NCBI GenBank assembly: GCA_964035545.1
Contig: OZ037765.1
Location: 19,648,698 to 19,712,697 of the forward strand
Source of the DNA: Bugula neritina
Taxonomy: Eukaryota > Bryozoa > Gymnolaemata > Cheilostomatida > Bugulidae
Length of the DNA: 64,000 nucleotides
Direction of reading: 5' to 3'
Positions 1-14,100 of the stretch are shown piece after piece. The first letter of the stretch is position 1. Each line of letters begins with the position of its first letter. Position numbers and translations under genes: made by a program. The notes beneath the pieces were generated by a model. The model saw nothing but the letters and a program-made list of their open reading frames with translations. It did no database searches and was not told the origin of the DNA.

Positions 1-21
1 CCCCTATGAAACCGCATATAA

Positions 22-179
<158 letters not shown>

Positions 180-469
180 GTATAGTTATTCAAAAAACCT
201 TATTGAATTTGATTTTAAAAATTTAAAATGAAAGCTGTATATTTATTTGAAAAGTAAGTTTCAAACTTCTTTTGAATACATCTACATGTGAGTAATTAGG
301 AGTTGTCTGTACAATAGCATGGTGCCAGTTATAAAAGTTTAGATGCTAACTGTGTCTTCTGCATATAAGTTATCAATTCAGTGATTTTTGTTAGATATTA
401 GTCTAACTTTGTATCTTATATAATATCTGAAATTGCAATTTATACAACTATATTTTGCACTGTTTGAAG

Positions 470-3400
470 TGACTGGAATCAACATATGGTTAGCAGTGAT
501 GTCAGTGGCACTGGTTGGACTTTTTTACACTGTCATGGTAGGGCAACTCTTCATTCTATGCTTTGGTTTATGTAACTACACCTTTATCATCTTTTTAGGA
601 AATAAACTAATATCAGAATATATTGTTTCATGCAACTATGTATAATAAATATTTTAGCAAGTTCAAAGTCTATTTTTTCAACTCAAATCAACAAGTGCTT
701 TTCTATAAAATATGACAAAAGTCACTCAAAAACATTTTTGAAAACTAAATCGTGTATTGATCACAAACAGCTTATCAATATGCAAACACTTTATAGTTAT
801 TAAAAAAGCTGCTCAATAATGGAAGTTTTTTTTAGAAAATATATAATCTATATGCAAATGCTTCTGCTAGTAAAAGGTGTAATACAGAATGCTTTTCACA
901 ATTACAGTATTTGAAACTTATATTTTATAAAAAAAAATTAAAAAAGTAAATTAAAGCATAGAACTTAATTTCACTCTTATAACTGCAGGGTGGTATGAAA
1001 GCAGTGCTATGGACAGACACTCTACAGATGATAATAATGATAATTGGAACAGTCACAGTGCTGGTGTATGGAAGTCTGAAGGAAGGAGGTTTTAGTGAAG
1101 TGCTGAGAGTGAACCATCTCAGCGGAAGGATGGATATTACAGAGTTAGTTATTTCTTTACTTCTACGTAAGATAACAGCAAGTTGTGTGTATAATTTATA
1201 TACAACTGAAGAAGACTTGTTCAAGTATGTAATTTCAAATATAAAAGCAATTTATATAAAAAAGTGACACATGCATATATTTTTCATTTACCTGAAGTTC
1301 AAGCAAGGTGCTAGATATAGATCCAAGAGCAAGACACACATTATGGAGCACAGCTGTTCAGGGAATGTTGCTGCATATGAATACGTATGGAGCTGGAGCT
1401 GTCTCAATACAAAGGGCTCTCACACTGAGGTCTAAGAAAGACATAGCTGTGTAAGTTTACTTTCTATTTTTAGGTGTTATACAATTTGACTTGCAAATAA
1501 TAGACCTCTGTGGCCACCACGAAAATAATTATTCATTATATGATAAATAAATTTCTAAATAAATTGTAAAGTAAAATGTACTAAGAATATGTTTCATTTC
1601 TTTTGTTACTGCAGTGCATATGGAGCGACAGCAATAGGAACAGGTCTATTTGGACTAGTCTGTGGTTTCATTGGTTTAGTGATATTTTCATACAACAGAT
1701 ACTGTGACCCTATAACTGATGGCACTATCTTCAGTAAAGATCAAGTAATTTTTGTGTGATTAAAGTATTATATGTAGTCGTCATAAAGTTATTTACATAT
1801 TCAATCAAATGCTAATTGCAGTATTCGTATTTAAAACAATTTCTTTTATAAAGTTTATCAAAATATTTATTGAAAAGTATAAAAGAAGTTAATTAACAAT
1901 TGAACAATTTTATTTTTTTTTGTAGCTTTACCCGCTGTATATTATGCAGCTACTTGGGCATTTACCTGGTTTACCTGGACTTATACTGTCTTCTATATTC
2001 AGTGCATCTCTCAGGTAAAATAATTAATATTTATTTAGATATTTGTAAGATTTTACAAAAAATGATTCATTTAAACCTAATAGCATAAGCTTTTGACCCT
2101 TGTCACAAGTTTTGTTGTTCAAAGTAGGTTATATTAAATATAAAATGATAAATAAAAAAACATTTGAAATATAAAAATTAGCATTATTTATTGAAATATT
2201 ATAAGCTTGATAATCTGTTATCTAGTCAAGACAAGCTTGATTAGATTCTAATAAATAAAAATAAATGCTAACTGCTGGCATTAGCATTGATAGTCACATA
2301 ATCACCACCCCCTGTAAAAGCTAGTTAACCACCAATATGCTTGCTAAAAGAACAAAACTGGGTTATGTATATAATTATGGGCATCTTTTGCTCACATGTA
2401 TGTTTTTTATTATTGACAACTATTAATTGTCTATGTGTGTTACGTTCATATAATTGTATATTAGAGTTATTTCCCCTATTGTAGTTCATATTTTGAAATT
2501 GTCATCGTTTGTGTATGACATCATATTTTCGTGAGTTATCTTCTTGTTATGACCAGCGACACACTTGTCGGACAAAACACATAATAAATAATTCGTGAAT
2601 GAGTCTTGCACGAGATACAAACAGCAAAAAATTACCAAATAGAGAAACGTGGTAGAAATGAAATAATTACTGTTGCTAAAATTCTATTGACCAATCAAAT
2701 GGTGCTTACCGTCGATTGTAATTTTTCGACCATTGCCATCGTTGTGTACACCCAACGAAGATGATTTCGTTTGAATTTCCTCAAATTTTCTTGTACGATT
2801 GTTTTTTCGTGTCAAATAAACAATTTTGTGTGATCCTCACAAGTGTGTGGCCAGGCCTTTACTACTCCATCGGAATAATAATAATATGTTTAACTGAATT
2901 TATTAAGTATCAATAAAAGTTATAAAACTAGTTTGAACACAACAATTTGTGCTTTGTCTTTTTAGCGTACTTGGTTGTGTATTCTTTAATTATATCTTTG
3001 CTGCAAAGTTTTGCCCTAACCTAAACAAATTAATTTTTATATTTTTGTATAATCTATCAATCAAGCAATACAGCCATTAATTATACGCAGATTGCTGCAA
3101 CACACTATGCACACTACCAATACATTGAGTACATTATTACAGCACCATTAGCTCCGTTCTAAATTCTGGAGCTGCTATACTCCTGGAAGACTGTGTTCGC
3201 CCCTTGAAACCAAACTTGAGTGAATTCAGAGCTACTTTGATTTCAAAGATTTTCTCCTTAGTTTTGGGTGGTATAGCTATACTACTCGTCTTGTTTGCTA
3301 AGAACTTTGGAACTAGTCTGCTTTCAGTAAGTGTTTAAAGTTTATGATAGTTGGCAAATTTCTTGCCATTTTTGGAAGTCAATCTGAACACCTCTTATAA

Positions 3401-6192
3401 TAATTTGCAGAGAATATCATTGCGTTTTTATGACTTCACAATAGGTGAAGGGATGCTCGTATGGATGAAATTGTGATTAACTTTCGGTTGTGGTTTCATT
3501 CGATGCAACTATTTTCAAACATGGAATGAAAAATCCATTCACATAATACAAGAAATTAAATAATTCAAGCATGATATATATGTATGTAGATGAATTTTTA
3601 TAACCAGCAGATCACCTACATAGTACTTGTGTATTGATGAAACCTTATTAGTTATATTATGCTATGATAGTATAGTAATAAAACAATGACATAACTCGCA
3701 AATTATGCTTAAACTGTATTTTTACCTCTTATTTAATTTTAATATTCACAAGTGAAATATTTGTATAAATATAATGCAGTAAATATTGTGAAAATATTTT
3801 TCACTTTATAGTTGGGATTGACTTTTGTTGGAATATTGAATGGACCTGGTCTGGCAGTCTTCTCTATGGGTATATTTCTACCAGTGATAAACAATAAAGG
3901 AGCTTTCGTTGGATATCTTGTTGGATGTGGTAAAAAGCTGTAGCATCAGCTCTCTTCTCCCCCTCCCATGACATGTTGGGCAGTGAAAGTGATAAAAAAT
4001 ATATTTAAACTCCTATATCACATTTTCAACTCTACTTGTAGCAAAGCAAAACTTACAATTATTTCTGTACTTTCAAAGTATAACTCTTACACTAATTACT
4101 ATGCAAAGCTTACAAGCTGTATGCATGCAATTAGTCTAATAAAATACAGTAATTATCTTCTTTTGAATATGCAGATAACCTCTATTGTAGCGTTTGCTGC
4201 GTGGGAAGGATTTGGTGGACTAATCAACAAGCCATACGTGTATTCCTACCCTGTAACTACAGCTGGTTGTAACATCACAGATGAGAATTTACTTGCTAAT
4301 ATATCATCTCCTGTATATGACCCCAGTACATGGAACCCTCAGTCTCACTACAGGTATAATATCTATATTGTTCTTAGCTCCAAATATGCATTAAGTTATT
4401 GGTTTTATGAACTACTATGTTGATATGTCACAAGTTACATAGGTACAAGGTTTTATTCAAAAATTTAAGAATGCGTTCAGAAAAAAATTCAAAATTATGT
4501 TAATTAATATTTAGAATTGTACATTGTTACACAAATTTTGCTATTTGTAATAGTGAAGCAGAATGTCAAAGTTCTAACTTATTTCTACAGATCTGGCATA
4601 GAAGCCTTGTATGATGTCTCCTATCTATGGATATTCTTTAATGGAGCCACAGTCACTGTTATAGTATCAGTTGTCTTCAGCCTTATATGTGGTAAGCTAT
4701 TTAGAATCTTCACCCTAATCATTGTTTGGTATATTATTTCTATTGCTTGTAACATAAGTCATTTTAGGAAAAAATTATATATATTACTTATAGTTGCAAT
4801 AAGTAACTTTTGATGCCCAATTTAATTAGTATATTATATCTTATATACACTATCTACTTTCAGCTTCTAAAGATGATAAGAAAATCAACAAAAAACTTCT
4901 TTCTCCGTTATTGTTCAAAAACTGCTGTTATCTATCACAAAGAACAAAAAATGCTATTGACTTTACTGATGTTCCAGTAAGCTTTAACAAAATTACATTA
5001 TGTAATGTTTGTTTATAACTAGGTAGATTCATTAAAATAATTCTAGGTGCAAAAACTCTTTCTTGTAATTAAGAGTTTTCACTGTTCCCTGATCCCTGTT
5101 AACCCACTAACTAGACTCTAAGAGTATAAGGTTATTTAAGTGTAGATATTTTCTATTAAAAGACATACTTTCCTAACATATTAATCCTAATTTCACATAT
5201 CTGCGTGTTTATAATCCCTGGTTCTCATATTTTAAGCAGTTTAAAATTAGGTTAGCTCAGTTGTCAAGGTCAAAGGTTAGAGGTTTCAAAAACATACTAT
5301 TAATAAATATGTAAATAATGCTGCAATTGCTATCCAATTTCTGCACTAGAACTCATAACCATAAAAAGAAGTTTTCTATTTTCAATAAGTTTGAATAGAT
5401 TTCTAGTTAGAGAGAGAAAAAATATAGTAGAAAAATTTCACAAGCAACCAGTTGTAATTTTGGTATAGCAGGACTTTATTAAAATTTTCTCGTTAAATAA
5501 AAAAGCAAAGCTTGTTTACAAACCTGATTTGATTTTTTCCTATACCAAGTAAGTTCAACGAAAAGTATGCATAATGTATAAATTTTTAAAAGAGCAATGG
5601 CCAACTGTTTTTTATTTATAGTAGTACATGTGTATAGCCGCAGCCCGAATGTAAATATCAATATGATAATCTAATTTAGATTAAATAATTGTGATAACTT
5701 GACTTTTTATCTGTGATAATATAACATGATAGGTATTGAAAATGATACTTTGTAATTATGAATAAATGGTAAATTTATTTGGTTGTTGTTTATGCAGCTA
5801 TAATTAGATGCAGGCAATTTACCAAGCTAAGCTAAGCAAAATATTTCAGTGGCACAATTAGTCACCAGCTTCATAACAATAGCTAAATTCACACATCTCA
5901 TTATTTATAGAGTATAAAAAACAACATGTCTCCTAGATGCAAAATAAGTTTCAAATTTTCATGATTTGCTATTAAATTAAGCCACATTGTTTAATACATG
6001 CTTCTAGCTGTTTTAACATTTCAGAGTATTCGAAACGTTTTTTACAAATTTATTTATTTTCAGGAGGATTTAACAGATGGCAGTAGATCTGAAGAGAGTA
6101 GTGATTCCAGTTCTGACAAAACTGAAGCCTATGACAATGAGATTCAACTGGATGAAAGCTTTGAATTGAACAATAAAACGACTAAATTATAA
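470..6192 (+). CDS. SLC5A8-like: SLC5-family sodium:solute symporter, copy A (5' end outside window; exons 5-15)
   Basis: Sodium-coupled transporter of the SLC5 (SSS) family, a multi-pass membrane protein with the LeuT-type fold; by similarity it probably imports monocarboxylates or related small anions with Na+. Exons: 470-537, 989-1143, 1298-1450, 1615-1744, 1926-2014, 3143-3326, 3812-3929, 4191-4353, 4591-4691, 4864-4976, 6064-6192. All join in frame with the same phases as copies B to E and give about 466 residues after exons 1-4, which lie left of the window. Visible hallmarks are GGMKAVLWTDTLQ at the start of exon 6, the FSASLSTISS segment across the exon 9/10 junction (the region that forms the second Na+ site in this family), and two N-glycosylation sequons (NIT, NIS) in exon 12. 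The tail is longer than in C to F: exon 15 adds an acidic, serine-rich segment ending in TTKL, a class I PDZ-type terminus. It is the most divergent copy except for exon 12, which matches D/E almost exactly. Acceptors of exons 5 and 7 are poor in pyrimidines. Confidence 0.88.
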
Positions 6193-8188
<1,996 letters not shown>

Positions 8189-11100
8189 ATGGATGAAAGC
8201 AGCTTTCACTTCAAATGGGCAGACTATCTGGTATTTAGTTTGGTTCTGTTGCTGTCAGCAGCCATAGGATTCTACTATGCCTGTACTGGAGGGAAGCAGA
8301 AGACAACTAAAGAATATCTTCTGGCTGACAGGAACATGCATTGGCTTCCTGTTGCAATAAGTATGGCAGTGAGGTAAACAGTTACTCTAATATGCATTCT
8401 AGTTGCTATATAACATAATAATATATTATTATAATGTGCTAAAGGTTTCATTTCTAGTAGCTAAAGAAAAGGAAAGAAACTCAGCAATATTGTGCTAATT
8501 TAAAAACGTTGCAATTAAATTTAGCGTAGTATTTCAGGATTCAAACTGCAATTCCAGTTGTTTTGACCAAAATTTGTTGTATCGAACAATTCCCAGCTTG
8601 TTTTGATAGCAAAGCATATACAGATTTTATATAGCTAATAGTGACTATGTTTTTAGGTATAATATACCACTTTTTAAATTGATACTTGTAGAAATAGCAG
8701 CGATAAATAATATGCAACATGCCTTATTATGCTTTTGATTATAAACAAAAATATTGCCTGAGCTGTCACGATGAAAAAGTTTTCTTTGCACCTCAGATTT
8801 CACGGTAAAATTTTCAACGATGTTGAATGACTTATAGCAAAAAGAACCAGCAATATCAATCTGACTTTACTTTACTTTTAACCTAATATCAATTTTAAGT
8901 ATTTTAACAATGTAAGACTTTGTGCTAGTTACCACGATAATGCAGCTGTATCCTTTGATAACTAGAATCTGATGCCTATTATTACTGAAATAGAGAAAGT
9001 GTATTATTACTCAAGCTTATGTAGCCTCAAACTATTAGACTAATACATTTTGCTAGGACTTGGTGATTAAAACAAGTAAATTTATTCTGCAAGTCATGCA
9101 AGTGATAGTTCTTCTGAGGCTTAGCACACTTTTGTATCAACGGAGTGCAACGAAGGGATCTTCCGTTTAGCGCATAAAAAGACCGAAGAGGCAAAAGCTT
9201 TATCTAATCAATATTTTGCATTTACTAAATAGCTTTACTCTTATATATTATATACTTAGATACATCCCAATAGCCACCTTTCTATACTATGACCAGTACA
9301 CTATAATAAAGCCTTGCTTCTATATGCTGTAAATTGTCCACGTCTATGCCTATGTCTATTGATCCTGTTAATTATCATGCACTGTACAGCCTGCAGCTTT
9401 TATCTATTCGGTAGATACATGTCTCACTAAACTTATAGATTGTTGTTATTAATAATCAATTACATACCTCTGAGCAATTTATGGCCCTAAAATGACGTAT
9501 TATCTTTTATATATTTGTTATTTTGAACAACTCAATAGAAGTTATTTGAAAAGAGCTTTATTTTATGGTCGTATAAGAGCATAATTTTAAAAAAATAGCA
9601 TTTTATAAATAGAAGTAAAAATTTAATGAAATTAAGCAGCTACCTAATAATCTCAAATACAATAGCTTCTACTAATAATCACCTTTACACACTTGAGATT
9701 TAAATGCCCAAATATATACAAAAGTCAAAAAATAAGATATGTTGTTCAAATTTTTCTGTTGTGTTGTAAACATAAATCTATTGGAGTACCCGTCTATGAT
9801 TGTATGACTGGGTAAAGTCTAGGAGTTAGCAGTGAACCTAACTATTATCTATCACTCGAAAAGCATTGCTATGCATTATTACTGTTCAGAATTTAGTTTT
9901 ATCTCCTCCTCATTTCTAATCAAACAACTATTAATAAATAACTTGAAAACTTGCGAGCCACGAGAGAGGTTTCCTATCATTTATGGTCTTCTTACCAGCA
10001 GCATTATCTACAGTTATCTATTCTGTTACATTTGTTATCTGTTGATCAACATTGTTTGTATTCCGATCATCCGTAGTTAGACCTTCATTTTAACCAATAG
10101 CAATATGTGAATCTAACTTACCTTAATGCCGTCGTTTGCACTATCTGGTGAGCTAGAGAAAAATGACCTTATATTATAAATATGCTTGTAGTAGAATTGA
10201 CTTTTGCAGCTTTATTAGATACTAAAAAAACGTTAGTTTTCACATCTTCTAAGGGGTTGAGTATTTTAAAACTTGTTAAAATAAACTTAAGCTAGTGTCT
10301 TGCTGTAAAGATTCATTATCATTTTGTAATGCAAAGTAGTTATTTTCCCACCTGTTTTCTATTAAAATATAAAGTCACACCAACAGTTAGAATGCTTGCA
10401 TTACACAGCACAGTTTCTTCTCTTTTTCTTGTAATTACCCATAACCCTTGGACAGAATGATTTTTTTACCATTTCAACATTTTCTTTAGCATCTTCTCTG
10501 CTTTTTCTCAGGTATCCCATTCACATTTCACAGTCATTTGTCTGCCTTTTGATAAAACTACGGGCTACCCTAAACCAGCCTGCAACTGTTTGCCACCTAA
10601 AGGAGACATTATTCTATTTGTTAATGACTACACATTACCCTCTATTACACAGTCTCTTCTTCATTTCAGCTCTCATTAGTCACTTTAACTACTATGAGTC
10701 GGAGTACCCTAGCACTATTTATACATTCTGGCTCTTCTGTGGCTAATTCATAGCCCTTTTCCAATATTTTGATTCTGATACCCAAGTTTCTTATTATTGC
10801 TTGGTTTAAAGGTTTAAAAAGTTGTCAAAATATTTTACTTTTAACATAATTTCTTGTATAAAAAGCTAATATGATAGCATCTTATTTATAGTACAATTAA
10901 ATTAAATTTAAAAACAAGATAAATGCTATATAAAAAAAACGTTTTAGCTCCATTGTTATATTAATATTTATTACTTTAATAAAATCTGCAAAATATTATT
11001 AGTTTTGTAGTAAAAGCACGGTAAGAAATATAGTTAACATCATGACACTTTATACAGCAGAGCTTAAATGATTATCCTGAATAAGATTTTCATGTGTGCT

Positions 11101-14100
11101 TCAACAGAGTTCTGTTAAATGTTATAGCTACATGTCATCGAGCACACTAGTTGGAGCACCAGGAGAGATCTATGCATTTGGAACCATCTATCTGTATACA
11201 GTGATAGGCAGACCCATTGCAGCTGTAATCTGTGTTAAATTCTTCATTCCAGTTTTTAAGAGGGTTGGCTCCATTAGTGTTTACGAGGTAAAATAATATA
11301 CATTCTGCACCAAACTACTCATACGCTATAAGGTTCTAACAAGTATAATTGGTATATAAGAAAACATTAACTCTATAGATCATGCAACTTGTCATATTGC
11401 AATTCAACAACATCATAATATTTAGATAAAATCATGTTTAGCTGTTACAAATATGAGTAATGTGTGTAAAATTTCAATGATCAAAGAGATTATATAGTGT
11501 TATATATTAGCCTAGCTACATTGCTATAGTAAATATTCAATCATTTTACAAAATAACTTAATAGAGGTTTTACAACAATTGTCAGCAGTCAGAATTATCC
11601 TGAGGTTAGTTGAGGTCAGCTAAGGTGAATGATGCTGAGCTATGATATTGACTAGTCAGTTGTTAGCCTTCATCTATATGACATTTCAAACAGATTCTCC
11701 ACTCTTTTTTTCAAATTTTTAAACTGAAATTGCCTCGCAGTCATGTTTTGGAATTTCTGTGTAATATTGCTTCTAATTTTTTTGTTTTTAGTATGTCTTG
11801 CAAAGGTTTGGCAAAACTATGAAAACTGTGGCCGTAATTGAGCTGCTCTTATTCTATGTAAGTTACAGAACTGCTTGATTTACTCTATGTAAGTTATAAT
11901 TACTAATACTGTAAAGCCTTAATTTATTTTTGAGCTACATATACCATCTGCATGCAGCCATGCAATGAATGAAATATGTTATATTTTTGATTAAAAATTA
12001 TCCCTAAAATAAATAAGATATTCCTTTATAAATAACCCTTTGCCCTCTGCCCTCTGCCCTCTGCCCTCCGCCTCCCCCCTCCCCCCTATACAAAAAGGTT
12101 ACTCGCATATTTGAAATCAGTAGAATGTTAACTTTGTTTGATATATAGCAAAAAAGGTTAGTATCAATGTGCTCCACCTGCCCATTTTTGCATGTTAGCA
12201 CCCCCACTAAAATATTTCACTGTTTAAATGGCTAAAGTCAATTAAAAAACTGTTAATACACATACAATTTTTTTTATAATTACAGATATGTTTTATTGGA
12301 GAAAAGTTCTTAATTAAATGTGTGCAGTTCTTAGTCTATAGTCAAAGCTAAATTATTTTTTCCAAATGAAATGACTTTTTCTAACATATTGAATTTAACT
12401 TGAAACTTCTATATCATAGCATAATTATAGTGACCTCAATAACCGATGAAAGTACAATATTTCCTATCAAAATTTTAGTTGATGTACAGTTCTGTGGTAA
12501 TATATGGTCCAGCGTTATCAATATCAGCAGGTAAATATCAATGGTCATAATAATAAGATATTTTTTAAAGCAAACACTTTCCACTATGTCATAATTATTG
12601 TATCCAATTAATAATAGCCATTGCATGCATAAATGTTTATCTACAATTTGAATACTATTACTAAAAGTGTTATCATCAGTAGATTATCATTTGTGGATTA
12701 TAATTTGAACTTGCAGTTACTGGTGTGAACCTGTGGCTTGCTGTATTCTCTGTGGGTGCTATCGCTATGGTCTACACAGTCTTGGTAAGAAAATATTACC
12801 TAAAAGTTACTTGCTCTATTTCTTATTTATAGCAATTGAACAATTCTGTTTCACATCAAATTGGTATGAAGTCTCATCAAAGCAATTAGCTGAAACATAT
12901 TTCTTAAAGTGTAAATAAAAATCTGCTTTAACTACAAAAAGGTAGTGTAGGTTTTTTTTTTCACTCAACATAATATATTGCAATGTAGAAATTTTATGAT
13001 TTGACCAACCTGCTATGAAAGTAAAATATCATAAATTAAAAACTACATCTGAAAATATATTGTTTGCAACTCCACTTATCGCCTTGTCTTATGCTGCTTT
13101 AATTCTTTTACCTTTCTTTTCCTTCCTGCAGGTTTTATGTAAATGATTCTACTTTAACAGTGGTAATGCATCATATATAGAAAAACTTTCATTTTTCCAT
13201 CTTTTCTCACAGGGTGGTCTGAAGGCTGTTCTCTGGACAGATACTCTCCAGTTTCTCATCATGATAGTTGGATGTATAGTATTACTTATATTTGGAACAG
13301 TTAAAGCTGGTGGAGCCAGTGAAGTTTGGAGCGTGAACAAGCTCAGTGGTAGACTGGATATACTAGAGTAAGTTACAAAGTATGTTGTAAGTTTGGCAGT
13401 GATCTAGACAAAATATACTAAAGAAGACAGTTACTGAGTGTAGGTTTTACAGTGGCTTGAAATTTTTATTTTTACTTTGAAAATATTAATTTTTTGTTAA
13501 TAGCATTTCTATGTGTGTGTGCAGCTTCAGTTTTGTAATCAGGAAACTAAAACCAAACTGTTGAACTATTGCAGGCCTTCAAAATTTTTAAATTTTGATC
13601 CTCGAGTCAGGCACACTCTTTGGACACAGATTTTCAATGGCATTTCAAACTCTATAACGGCTTATGGGACTAGCCCCGTAGCAGTGCAGAGAGTTCTTGC
13701 TTTAAGACCTGAGGCTAGCTATCTCAATCTGTGAGTCATATTTATTCAACATTAATTGCTAGATTGAATTCAATTTTTAATGACATATTCTACATTAAGT
13801 TGATCTTTAATAATACACTGAATCAGGAACAGTATTTTATTAATAATAAAATTATGTTTAAGACTAAACTTTTTAGGAAAAATGTACTCAATTCAGAAAC
13901 ATCTATGCCTTGCACAAACTAACTCAGTTGAGTTACAACTACTCACTTTTAGAATAAAAATAAATACAGATCATTGTGCTAGTAAGTGATGCAAAATTCG
14001 AATCAAATAAAAGAATGAAAAAAATCATAATATATTTTTTTTAGCAGAAGGAATAAAAATGTGTTTTGCAACTATTCATTTTGATGGTTGAGATTCTCTT

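Noticed and set aside
12004-12207. Minus-strand glycine-rich open frame
   Set aside because: It is a product of the C-rich heptanucleotide repeat inside an intron of B.
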